A stretch of DNA of 37,852 nt from an uncultured Lachnospiraceae bacterium (GTDB taxonomy: Bacteria > Bacillota > Clostridia > Lachnospirales > Lachnospiraceae): positions 1-37,852 of the forward strand of contig CAJUNN010000011.1 of the NCBI GenBank assembly GCA_910587955.1, given 5' to 3'. Positions 1 through 6,950 of the stretch are shown here, in pieces (positions within the stretch are counted from its first letter, which is position 1; every line of letters begins with the position of its first letter). The notes under the pieces are model-generated. The model saw only the letters and a list, made by a program, of their open reading frames with translations. It did not search any database and was not told the DNA's origin. Made by a program: the position numbers and the translations under genes.

Positions 1-5
1 GACCC

Positions 6-24
6 GTCCGGCAGTCAGCCGGAC
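6..24. other. Perfect hairpin at the left edge, possible terminator stem
   Basis: A 7-bp inverted repeat (GTCCGGC, loop AGTCA, GCCGGAC) lies just downstream of the broken EIIC gene. Read on the minus strand it would be the stem of an intrinsic terminator, but any U-tract would fall outside the window, so it cannot be confirmed. Confidence 0.3.
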
Positions 25-53
25 AGGGAACGGCAAAATTTTTTACACTTCTT

Positions 54-1164
54 TCACTTCTTTATCTCACATGAGCAAAGGCCCAGGGCGGTGGCCACAT
101 AAGCCACAATGTAGATCACCGTGGTGGTAAAGCAGAAGGGAATCAGCATAATCGGATTAAACACAATGGGCAGGCCAAAAAGCATGGGCTCGTTGATGTT
201 AAACACGCTGGTGGGAAGGCTCACTTTGGCAATACTCCTTAAATCCTTTCTCTTCTTGCTCACCAGGAAGATGGCAATAATCAGTCCCAGGGTAGAGGCA
301 ATTCCGCCAAGGGTTCCGTATACATCCCGGAAAGGAAGGGTAATAATGTGGGGCGCTGCTTCCCCTGCCAGCCAGGCTGCGTTATTCTCTTCCATAGCTA
401 CCATCAGAGCCGGTTCAAAAATAGGATTGATTACCCCCGCCGGATGGATTCCCACGAAATAGCACAGGCACTGTCCAAAGCCGAAATAGCAGAGGAACGC
501 GGGCAGATTGGTGGCAATTCCCACCATAGGCTTCTGGATGACCGCATTGATCATATCGTGAATCTCCATGCCGGAAACAGACACGCAGGTAAACGAAATC
601 AGGGAGGCCGCAAGCTCAATCACCACAATTACCAGCATATCATTAAAGGACTCAATAATGGCAGGAGGCACATTGCCGGAAATCTTAATCCGCAGCTTGT
701 CCACCTTGCGCAGGGCCAGGAAGGCTTCTGTAGCCAGAAGAGCCGTAATCATGCTTACGAACATGCCGTAGGTGCCAAGAGGCGTATACACTGGGCATCA
801 GGATAAACAGGGCGCCCAGGCTCACCACAGCCGGGATCAAGGGCTGCGGATAATGCTTATATTTGGCCAGGTTGTAGGAAGTCATAATGACCATAAACAA
901 AGCCAGTATATTCTGTCCGCCGTTAATCGTTTTGGAACAAATCGTTGTAACGGCCGCTACTACATTTGCCGGAAGATGCGCCGCCACAAAGCTTCCCTCC
1001 GCCAGCAATACCCAGGCGATAAACACCATAAACCCGGACAGTACCAGGAACGGGATGGTTAGAAGAAAGGCATCCCGGACGGATTTCAAATGGACCTCGG
1101 AACCCACCTTTTCCGCAATCACCAGTGCTTTCTGTGTAAATCTGCTCTCTTTTTTCTCTCTCAT
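54..1164 (-). pseudogene. PTS lactose/cellobiose-family EIIC permease, frameshifted and truncated
   Basis: Membrane permease subunit of a LacE/CelB-type sugar PTS. The N-terminal part (start ATG at 1164, good SD AGGGGG inside the end of the EIIA gene) reads hydrophobic helices as far as FILMP near 793. The homologous reading then continues in another frame as VYTPLGTYGMF; skipping the single base at 792 restores a continuous EIIC. The second part carries the family motif FNINEPMLFGLPIVFNPIML. It stops about 30 residues after this, at ALGLCSCEIKK, whereas CelB proteins normally continue roughly 70-80 residues (PWTTPP region and last helices). A frameshift plus a missing C-terminus indicates a decayed gene rather than one sequencing error. 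It is the last gene of the DeoR-linked operon inside the window. Family identity is firm; loss of function is inference. Confidence 0.8.
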
Positions 1165-1165
1165 T

Positions 1166-1492
1166 TTAGTTTTCCCCCTTTAACTTTTTTAATTCTTTGT
1201 AGACCTCCAGAAGCTCTGCTGCTATATCCCGGAAAACCTCCGCTGTCAGAAGCTGATCCTCCGCATGGGTAAAAAGCAGGGAATATTCCAGGGTATGGCC
1301 TTCCGCCTCTCTTTGTATCATTCCGAAATGCTCGTGGTGGGCCTGGGCCAGGGTTTTGTTTCCTTTCCGTATCTCTTCCTCTACTTCCTTTGCTTTCCCG
1401 GCCTTAGCCAGATTCAGCGCCTTCATGTAGCTGGCCTTCGCCTCCCCTACAATGGAAATGATGGCAAAAGCCGCCTGCTGTAATTCTTCCAC
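1166..1492 (-). CDS. PTS lactose/cellobiose-family EIIA
   Basis: Cytoplasmic phosphocarrier of a Lac/Cel-type PTS, about 108 aa, the usual size. The phospho-accepting histidine is in FTHAEDQLLTAE near the C-terminus, and the all-helical pattern (EELQQAAFAIISIVGEAKA at the start) matches LacA/CelC. The chosen start is GTG at 1492, preceded by GGAGGG eight bases upstream. A longer reading to 1627 runs through an intergenic repeat and is not credible. The stop is one base from the EIIC start, so the two are translationally coupled. With EIIC broken and no EIIB visible here, this EIIA may be orphaned or serve another EII complex. Confidence 0.9.
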   Translation of the reverse strand: MEELQQAAFAIISIVGEAKASYMKALNLAKAGKAKEVEEEIRKGNKTLAQAHHEHFGMIQREAEGHTLEYSLLFTHAEDQLLTAEVFRDIAAELLEVYKELKKLKGEN

Positions 1493-1509
1493 GTATAGAT
1501 CCCTCCTAA

Positions 1510-1680
1510 TTCCAGTTCCGCATCCGCCCTCCCTGCGCCTCTTGCTAGAACAGGTCCCTGCCGCATTCTGCGTCCGTAACCTGTTCTGGCGCTGTCCGGG
1601 CTCCTGCTGTTTATTCCAGTTCTGCATCCGCCCTCCCTGCGCCTCTTACTAGATCAGGTCCCGGGCTCCTGCTGTTTATA
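1510..1680 (-). repeat. Intercistronic ~100-nt repeat family, locus A (two tandem units)
   Basis: Two tandem units, 104 nt apart, fill the gap between the NTF2-like stop and the EIIA Shine-Dalgarno. On the minus strand each unit opens with AAACAGCAG and closes with GGCGGATGCGGAACTGGAA (GCAGAACTGGAA in the second copy). The unit next to EIIA contains a hairpin with arms AGAACAGGT and ACCTGTTCT. The other unit lacks this hairpin and is about 40 nt shorter. The TAA stop of the NTF2-like gene sits at the very edge of the repeat. Related copies occur near 23.6, 28.1-28.3, 34.25 and 37.7 kb. Confidence 0.85.
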
Positions 1681-2638
1681 AGTCATCTACATAGTGCTTC
1701 TTTTCCAGCGCATATTCGAAGAAAACCCCGGCCTGGTAGCGGATCTCGTACATCTTCCAGGTTCCGCCGATTTTCCTCAGTTTATTGGTGTAGCGGGCAC
1801 TGTAAAAATTTTGGTTCAATGTATCCCGGTTCAGGTTTTTGGAACCCAGACGGTGGGGTTCGATCCGGTAGCCCTTCAATACTGCCTCATCCCCGTCTAC
1901 CTGAATATCCACAATGCGGATGGCATGTTCCAGGGCAGCTTCCTTGTGACTGGTGTTTTTAAAATTGTTTACCAGGTTCCTGGCTCCCGCTTCCATCACC
2001 TTATCCCCCGCATAGAAGATAATCTCATCCGTGTAGGAAGCCCTGTGCAGCGCCCAGTCACAGTTGTCCAGACCGAAGGAATACCGGAACATGACTTCGC
2101 TGATCTGCTCCTCGTCCGTCAGTTCCTCGTCATTTTCCGGAACCGCCGCCCAGGGAGAGTCATACTCGCTGCTGATCATGGGCTTATGCCCGGCAAAAAT
2201 TTTGTAGTCCAGAAACCTCCAGTCTTTTGCAAAATACGTATTTCCTTTCTCCCAGTCCAGATCATAGCGGATTTCGCTGATTTTCCAGCCCTCTTCCGTC
2301 CGTACATAGGTATTGACGTATTTCCCGCCGTACTCGAAGGGAAAGAGAAAGCTGCCGTTGTCATATCCCATCAGCACCATCTCGTAGGCGGACTGGCAGG
2401 CCTTATCCCCGTCTGTACGGACTACGAAGTTGACAATCTGTCTTCTGGACACGTTCATGGGCATCCCCTTCCAGGTCAATGCCCGGACCAGCTCCTCCTG
2501 TCCCCGGGTCTCTCCCACGTGGGAAAAGTGACCGGCCACGTCTTCCGTTGTACAGCCACGCAGCCGTTCCGGAGCAAACTCCTCCAGGGCAGCAACAAAG
2601 GTTTCAAATACTTCTCTGATCTCGTCTCGTTTTCTCAA
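1676..2638 (-). CDS. Tandem SnoaL/NTF2-like domain protein
   Basis: A 320-aa soluble protein with two copies of an NTF2-like (SnoaL-type) alpha+beta cone fold. Repeat 1 spans roughly residues 5-150 and repeat 2 roughly 175-315. Each begins with an acidic helix (EIREVFETFVAAL; EEQISEVMFRYSFGLD) and ends with a strand containing GxWKxxEIRY (EEGWKISEIRYDLDW; GGTWKMYEIRYQAG). That internal repetition is visible directly. Members include small dehydratases, isomerases and ligand-binding proteins; the substrate cannot be read from sequence. Translation starts at TTG with SD AGGAG, two bases after the alcohol dehydrogenase stop, so the two are probably made together. A role in processing the sugar or polyol imported by the PTS is inference. 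Confidence 0.75.
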   Translation of the reverse strand: MRKRDEIREVFETFVAALEEFAPERLRGCTTEDVAGHFSHVGETRGQEELVRALTWKGMPMNVSRRQIVNFVVRTDGDKACQSAYEMVLMGYDNGSFLFPFEYGGKYVNTYVRTEEGWKISEIRYDLDWEKGNTYFAKDWRFLDYKIFAGHKPMISSEYDSPWAAVPENDEELTDEEQISEVMFRYSFGLDNCDWALHRASYTDEIIFYAGDKVMEAGARNLVNNFKNTSHKEAALEHAIRIVDIQVDGDEAVLKGYRIEPHRLGSKNLNRDTLNQNFYSARYTNKLRKIGGTWKMYEIRYQAGVFFEYALEKKHYVDDL

Positions 2639-2640
2639 AA

Positions 2641-3846
2641 TTATTCACTCCTATTTCCATTCTGCAGATGGTAATTGCCGTGATAGGCTTTTTTGTAAAG
2701 ACAGCAGGCATCTTCCCGGGTCAACGGTCTGCAGTTCTGTCTGGTGCATTTATCTTTCAGTGCCAATTCTGCCAGCTCGGAAATCCGGTCCGTCTCTTTC
2801 AGCCAGGATGCCAGGGAGGGAAGAGAAAGTTTCCTGAACATCTCCCGGATATACTCCGCAAAAGTCTTCGCCAAGGCCTCCTCACTGTCTCCCAAAAGCC
2901 CAAGCCCTGCCGCCAGCCGGGCGTAGCGCTTCCGGCAGACATCCCGGTTAAATTTCACCACATGAGGAAGCAGCATTCCGATGGCATTTCCGTGGGGAAC
3001 ATGCAGTTCCCCGCCCAGCACATTGGCCAGTCCGTGGGCCGCGCCGGAACCGTACTGGAGAACGAAGCCCCCAATGGTGCTTCCCCACATAACCTGCTCC
3101 CGGAGTTCGTAATTACTCCCGTCCTCACAGGCCCCGGGAAGGGCTTTGCAGAGGCAGTTCACTCCCTGGAGAACCAGGCCGTCGATAATAAGATTGGGCT
3201 TGGCTGCGGATTTCACGGAGGTATAAGCCTCGATGCAGTGGGCCAGGGCGTCGGATCCGGTGGCGGCCGTAGCTCCTTTGGGAAGTCCCAGGGTCAGGCT
3301 TGGGTCCACAAGGGCCGCATCCGCATACAGCATGGGGCTTCCGATAGTAGCCTTTCTTCCGGCCTGCTCGTTGGTAATCACCGCATAGGGACTTAGCTCC
3401 GATCCCGTTCCGGCCGTGGTGGGAATGCTAATCAGGGGAAGGCTCCCCTTTTCAAACTCCCGATAATCTGTATTGGCATGATCGTAATCCAGAAGGCTTC
3501 CCCCGTTGGCTGCCATGGCCGCCGTACACTTGGCTGTATCCATAACGCTGCCTCCTCCGATCCCGATGACGCAGTCGCATCCCTCCTCTCTCAGCAGGCG
3601 GACGGCCTCGTCCACGGAAGCGCTGGCAGGATCGGGCATAACTCTGTCATAGCATGCCCAGTCCAGCTCCCCCTGCCGCAGACTCTCCTCTAGCTTCTCC
3701 AAAAGTCCCAGCTTTACCAGGGCCGCATCCGTAACCACCAGAGGGCGCCGGCCTCCCAGGCGTTTCACCTCCTCCGCCGCACCTTTCACAGAATCTCTTC
3801 CAAACAAAAGCCTCGTCTGGCCTATCTGGATCTGTGTGATACTCAT
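2641..3846 (-). CDS. Iron-containing (group III) alcohol dehydrogenase
   Basis: NAD(P)-dependent, metal-containing alcohol or polyol dehydrogenase, 401 aa, the standard family length. The N-terminal Rossmann-like domain carries GIGGGSVMDTAK. The C-terminal helical domain carries the metal-ligand pattern DALAHCIEAY, then GAAHGLANVLGGELHVPHGN and LLPHVVKFN. The ATG at 3846 is chosen because AAGGAGA lies nine bases upstream; a GTG three codons earlier sits directly on the SD. It is the first gene of the operon, divergent from a DeoR regulator across a region full of repeated operator-like sequences. The context suggests oxidation or reduction of a sugar-derived alcohol; the substrate is unknown. 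Confidence 0.9.
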   Translation of the reverse strand: MSITQIQIGQTRLLFGRDSVKGAAEEVKRLGGRRPLVVTDAALVKLGLLEKLEESLRQGELDWACYDRVMPDPASASVDEAVRLLREEGCDCVIGIGGGSVMDTAKCTAAMAANGGSLLDYDHANTDYREFEKGSLPLISIPTTAGTGSELSPYAVITNEQAGRKATIGSPMLYADAALVDPSLTLGLPKGATAATGSDALAHCIEAYTSVKSAAKPNLIIDGLVLQGVNCLCKALPGACEDGSNYELREQVMWGSTIGGFVLQYGSGAAHGLANVLGGELHVPHGNAIGMLLPHVVKFNRDVCRKRYARLAAGLGLLGDSEEALAKTFAEYIREMFRKLSLPSLASWLKETDRISELAELALKDKCTRQNCRPLTREDACCLYKKAYHGNYHLQNGNRSE

Positions 3847-3886
3847 TCCTTCCACTCTCCTTGCTTTTTTCTTGATTATATTCGAA

Positions 3887-4011
3887 TTTCAATCATTCGT
3901 CAATAATATCATTCATTTTTCAATCATTTTTGTCGTTTTATCCATATATTTTTAATGTTTTTGTCATATTTAATCATTATACGCCTAGTTTTTAGTACTT
4001 TTTCAATCATT
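3887..4011. promoter_or_regulatory. Four TTTCAATCATT-type repeats, candidate DeoR operators
   Basis: The AT-rich divergent region holds TTTCAATCATT at 3887, 3918 and 4001, plus a variant TTTAATCATT at 3969. The AATCATT cores are 31, 50 and 33 bp apart, close to three, five and three helical turns, so they could be bound on one face of the DNA. Further partial copies (TCATTCATT at 3909-3917) occur between them. This layout fits binding sites for the DeoR-family product encoded next door. Confidence 0.65.
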
Positions 4012-4025
4012 TTCAACTTTTTATC

Positions 4026-4053
4026 TTGCATTTTTTACAAAATGAGGTATAAT
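4026..4053 (+). promoter_or_regulatory. Sigma-A promoter of the DeoR regulator
   Basis: TTGCAT and TATAAT are separated by 16 bp, about 35 bp upstream of the regulator start. The nearest operator-like repeat ends 14 bp before the -35 box, consistent with autoregulation. Confidence 0.75.
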
Positions 4054-4091
4054 CTAAGCTAGATTCCAAAGACAGCCAGGGGGAATATTTG

Positions 4092-4841
4092 ATGAAAGTA
4101 GAAAAAAGATGGGCAAAAATTGAACAAATTTTAAACACTTCCGGTTCTGCATCCATTCAGGAACTCTCACAGAAACTGAATGTGAGTGAAACCACCATCC
4201 GCAGAGATCTGGTGAAAATGGAAGAACAGAATATGATTAAGCGTCTTTGGGGCGGAGCCAGTGTGCTGGACTCCTCCGTGGGCGACACCCGGAATTATCA
4301 GGACGACTATATTTTAAAATTTTCCAGAAACATTGAAGTAAAAAAAGCCCTGGCCCGCTATGCGGCCTCTCTTATCCGGGACGGCGACTGCATCTTTATT
4401 GACGCCGGCTCTACCACCTCGTACATTGCCGGGTTTATCGAGGCCGGCGACATTACCTTGGTCACAAACGCCATGAATATTTTCCATATTCTGGCCCAGA
4501 AAAAGATACGCACCTACATTCCCAATGGTTATATCAACTTTGGCTCCGCCGCCATTATGAGTTCCGAGACAAGCCAGCAGCTGGCCAATATGAATTTTGA
4601 TCTGGCCTTTCTGGGCACCAGCGGAATCGATCAAAAGGCCGGCTTTACCACCCAGAGCGAGCTGGACGCCGCCATCAAGCAGAGCGTCCTTGCACGCTCT
4701 GCCAGGACTTTTATTCTTTCCGAAAATACGAAATTTAATGTAAAGCGGTTTTATACCTTCGCCGATCTGGACGAGGCAATCCTTATCACCAACACGGAAC
4801 CGCCCTTTTCCATGAGCGAAATCCTTGTCGTGGGTTCTTAG
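4092..4841 (+). CDS. DeoR/GlpR-family transcriptional regulator
   Basis: A 249-aa DeoR-type repressor. The N-terminal winged HTH (about residues 5-58) includes the family signature SETTIRRDLVKMEEQNMI followed by the KRLWGGA hinge. The C-terminal DeoRC sensor domain contains IFIDAGSTTSYIAGF and LVTNAMN, the phosphosugar-binding fold. The ATG at 4092 has GGGGG eight bases upstream; a TTG one codon earlier is less likely. It is divergent from the alcohol dehydrogenase-PTS operon and probably represses it in response to a phosphorylated sugar. The specific effector is unknown. Confidence 0.92.
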   Translation: MKVEKRWAKIEQILNTSGSASIQELSQKLNVSETTIRRDLVKMEEQNMIKRLWGGASVLDSSVGDTRNYQDDYILKFSRNIEVKKALARYAASLIRDGDCIFIDAGSTTSYIAGFIEAGDITLVTNAMNIFHILAQKKIRTYIPNGYINFGSAAIMSSETSQQLANMNFDLAFLGTSGIDQKAGFTTQSELDAAIKQSVLARSARTFILSENTKFNVKRFYTFADLDEAILITNTEPPFSMSEILVVGS

Positions 4842-4855
4842 GGAGAGCCGGAAAT

Positions 4856-6115
4856 TCACCGCTCCTCCACCACGTACTCCAGGCCGGCCTCCCTCATGAG
4901 GTCCAGAAACGGGCGTGAGGGGAAATATTCCGGGGAATAGACGCCGGCCTCCCGCCAGATTCCTTTCCCCAAAAGCTCAATGCCAAGGGCAGCGCCAAAA
5001 CCCGTCTGCGCCACGACCGCCTGCATCCCCCAGGTCTTCATGGATTCCTGGTTATCAAAGGGCTGGTAGATAAAGTATTCCTTCTTCCGGCCCTCCCGGA
5101 CGCCGATGCAGTGGACGCCCACGCACATGCCTCCCGTCATCTCTGTCCCCAAATCCCGTGGCTGAGGGGCACAGGCCGCCACCACGTCCCTGGGAATCAC
5201 CCGGACGCCGCCCGCCTCCACCGGATGCAGGCTTCGAAGGCCAAGAGCATTAATGACCTTCAAAGCATTGAGAAGATTTTCATCCAGGGCAATTTTAAAG
5301 CTGGCTTTTTGGAGGCCGTATTTCCCAAGATAACGGGGCAGGGTAACGACCTCCTCGTGCTCCACCTTCACCAGGCGGTTTATGCCAAAGGGCTCCGGCA
5401 TCCGAAACTCCTCCTCGCCTGCAAAGGCATCCTCCAGAAGAAACCCCCGGTCCCGGTCCCACTCTGCGTTGGGATTCATCACCTCATCCAGAACCGTCCA
5501 CACATTGAAACCGAAAGTCACCTCATCTTTTCCCGCCTCCGGCCTTCTTAAGTTTCCGCCGTCCTTTACATGCAGCTCCAAAAGCTCGTCAAAAAGATAC
5601 TCGGCCGCATATTTGGCGAAAACATTCACCACCCCCGGGTCAATACCCAGACAGATTAAAGCAGTCTGCTCTTTCCTGCGCCACGCCTCATGGCGATCGA
5701 AATTATATTTCGTCATAGGCTCCAGATAGCTTCCCTCAAACCCTATGCCGAAAGCCGGCTCGTCCTTGGGAACGGACCAGGTTCCCATATTCCCGTAGTC
5801 CGCTCCTGCCTCAAAAGCCGCGTCAAAAATAAAATTGCTCACAAAGGGGGAGGCGGCATCCATCACAAAATCTATGGAATGCTCCTGCATCAGGCCAAGC
5901 AGCTTCTCCTTTTCACGGGCGTCCGCCCGGACAGTCTCCATCCGAAAGCCGCAGGGTCCTCCCTGCTTCAGATGCTCCTTTACCTCCTCCGCCCGTTTCA
6001 GGCTGTAATCCGCAATCAGCACATAGGAAAGCCACCGCCTTTGCGGATCCCGCTTCTTAAGCACCTTCAAAATACATTCTCCCACAGCTCCCGCTCCCAC
6101 CAGCATCATTCTCAT
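4856..6115 (-). CDS. Saccharopine dehydrogenase family protein
   Basis: A 419-aa NAD(P)-dependent enzyme with an N-terminal Rossmann domain (MMLVGAGAVGECIL) and a C-terminal domain of the saccharopine/carboxynorspermidine dehydrogenase type. The signature near the domain junction, ICLGIDPGVVNVFAKYAAE, resembles the GFDPGVTNVF stretch of carboxynorspermidine dehydrogenases. Members reduce an imine between an amino acid or amine and a carbonyl compound, so a role in amino-acid or polyamine metabolism is expected; the substrate cannot be decided. SD GGAAGGG precedes the ATG by eight bases. It is a single-gene unit behind a glycine riboswitch, which suggests that glycine abundance governs it. No carboxynorspermidine decarboxylase lies nearby. 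Confidence 0.8.
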   Translation of the reverse strand: MRMMLVGAGAVGECILKVLKKRDPQRRWLSYVLIADYSLKRAEEVKEHLKQGGPCGFRMETVRADAREKEKLLGLMQEHSIDFVMDAASPFVSNFIFDAAFEAGADYGNMGTWSVPKDEPAFGIGFEGSYLEPMTKYNFDRHEAWRRKEQTALICLGIDPGVVNVFAKYAAEYLFDELLELHVKDGGNLRRPEAGKDEVTFGFNVWTVLDEVMNPNAEWDRDRGFLLEDAFAGEEEFRMPEPFGINRLVKVEHEEVVTLPRYLGKYGLQKASFKIALDENLLNALKVINALGLRSLHPVEAGGVRVIPRDVVAACAPQPRDLGTEMTGGMCVGVHCIGVREGRKKEYFIYQPFDNQESMKTWGMQAVVAQTGFGAALGIELLGKGIWREAGVYSPEYFPSRPFLDLMREAGLEYVVEER

Positions 6116-6159
6116 AGGGTGATCCCTTCCTTTCCTCAGTCCCGTCCGCCTGTTTTGGC

Positions 6160-6205
6160 AATAACAAAAGAGAGACGGACGCTTTTTATAAGCATCTGTC
6201 TCTCT
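6160..6205 (-). terminator. Intrinsic terminator of the riboswitch expression platform
   Basis: The arms AGAGAGAC and GTCTCTCT close a hairpin that also pairs GCTT with AAGC, followed by TTTTGTTATT. The 5' arm is also the 3' strand of P1 of the second glycine aptamer (GGACAGAGAG). Ligand-stabilised P1 would therefore block the terminator, the usual ON-switch design. Confidence 0.85.
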
Positions 6206-6390
6206 GTCCTTTTACCAGTTGGTTATAGCCACGTAGGCGGCGGATGGCCCGCTCTCTCCAGAGTTCCGTCGGATAACCTTCCTTCTGCCTGTCAGTTTCC
6301 ACTGGGGAGGTGATGAACACTCCTCTGTTTGCTTCTTCGGCGCTTTTCGCTGGAATCTCCTTCCAAAGAAAGTCTCTAGGGTTATCCTCG
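6198..6390 (-). ncRNA. Tandem glycine riboswitch
   Basis: The leader contains two consecutive aptamers of the gcvT type. Aptamer 1 (about 6387-6271) has P1 strands GGATAACC and GGTTATCC, the core GCGCCGAAGAAGCAAAC and the 3' motif ACAGGCAGAAGGA. Aptamer 2 (about 6270-6198) starts GACGGAACTCTGGAGAG, almost the same as the linker and second aptamer of the Bacillus gcvT leader, and ends TGGTAAAAGGACAGAG. Its core (GCCTACGTGGC) and P3 are short and diverged. Recognition rests on these conserved segments in correct order; no covariance search was run. Confidence 0.88.
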
Positions 6391-6413
6391 TCCGGGGTTA
6401 TGTAACTGTATTT

Positions 6414-6442
6414 AGTATACCAAATACAGATCGGGTATGCAA
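6414..6442 (-). promoter_or_regulatory. Sigma-A promoter for the riboswitch-dehydrogenase transcript
   Basis: TTGCAT and TATACT with 17-bp spacing; the predicted start lies about 20 bp before the first riboswitch helix. It separates this transcript from the ATPase/nuclease pair upstream. Confidence 0.8.
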
Positions 6443-6449
6443 TAGATTT

Positions 6450-6950
6450 TTATTGAATCAGCCGTTCCTCTCTGGCCATTGTATCATTCATAACAATCAC
6501 TTCACTGTTCCAGATTGTCCGGAAACTCTTCATTTTTTGTTCCAGATCCTGTTTCAACGGAGGAAGCCATACATCTTGATACCCGTTGAGAATAAGCAAA
6601 AATATAAAATTCATTTTTGCATAGTCTGCTTTTTTCAATCCTTCGCTAATTTCTTCATGCCCTGCTTTTCTTTCCATTAACCCTGCCAGAAATAAATACA
6701 GAGAATCTTCAAATTTTTGTATGATCTCCTTCAAAAACCTCTCATAGTTTTCTTCATTTCCGGAATAATCCATCGGCGAACTTGACTTTGCCTCAACAAA
6801 CCACAGAATGTATTTTTTTCGATGATAAATAAATTCAACCGTTTTCAACCCATTACAATGCCGAAATAATTTAGATTTTTCCAAATGAAAAAACTTTTCA
6901 TTCTCAAACGGCCCGAATGTCATTCCCGATTCAGAAAACGTGTCTGTCAT
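6450..6950 (-). CDS. Small PD-(D/E)XK-like protein, partner of the adjacent ATPase
   Basis: A 166-aa protein of no family I recognise with certainty. Residues 39-55 read E-F-I...W-F-V-E-A-K: a beta hairpin ending in E53-A-K55 with an acidic residue (E39) 14 positions earlier. This matches the E/D...ExK core of PD-(D/E)XK nucleases. The rest is mostly helical, with a hydrophobic helix MNFIFLLILNGYQDV. Its ATG overlaps the ATPase stop (ATGA), so it is translationally coupled and is expected to work with the ATPase. The DNA is visibly more AT-rich than the flanking SUF and dehydrogenase genes, consistent with horizontal gain. The nuclease assignment is inference from one motif. Confidence 0.55.
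   Translation of the reverse strand: MTDTFSESGMTFGPFENEKFFHLEKSKLFRHCNGLKTVEFIYHRKKYILWFVEAKSSSPMDYSGNEENYERFLKEIIQKFEDSLYLFLAGLMERKAGHEEISEGLKKADYAKMNFIFLLILNGYQDVWLPPLKQDLEQKMKSFRTIWNSEVIVMNDTMAREERLIQ

Noticed and set aside
1493..1627. N-terminal extension of EIIA (MQNWNKQQ...)
   Set aside because: It is translation through the repeat element; the GTG at 1492 has the SD and gives the family length.
6160..6390. Lysine riboswitch or T-box in front of the saccharopine-dehydrogenase-like gene
   Set aside because: A lysine riboswitch was expected from the gene name. The cores GCGCCGAAGAAGCAAAC and ACTCTGGAGAG plus AAAAGGACAGAG instead match the tandem glycine class, and no T-box TGGN motif was found.
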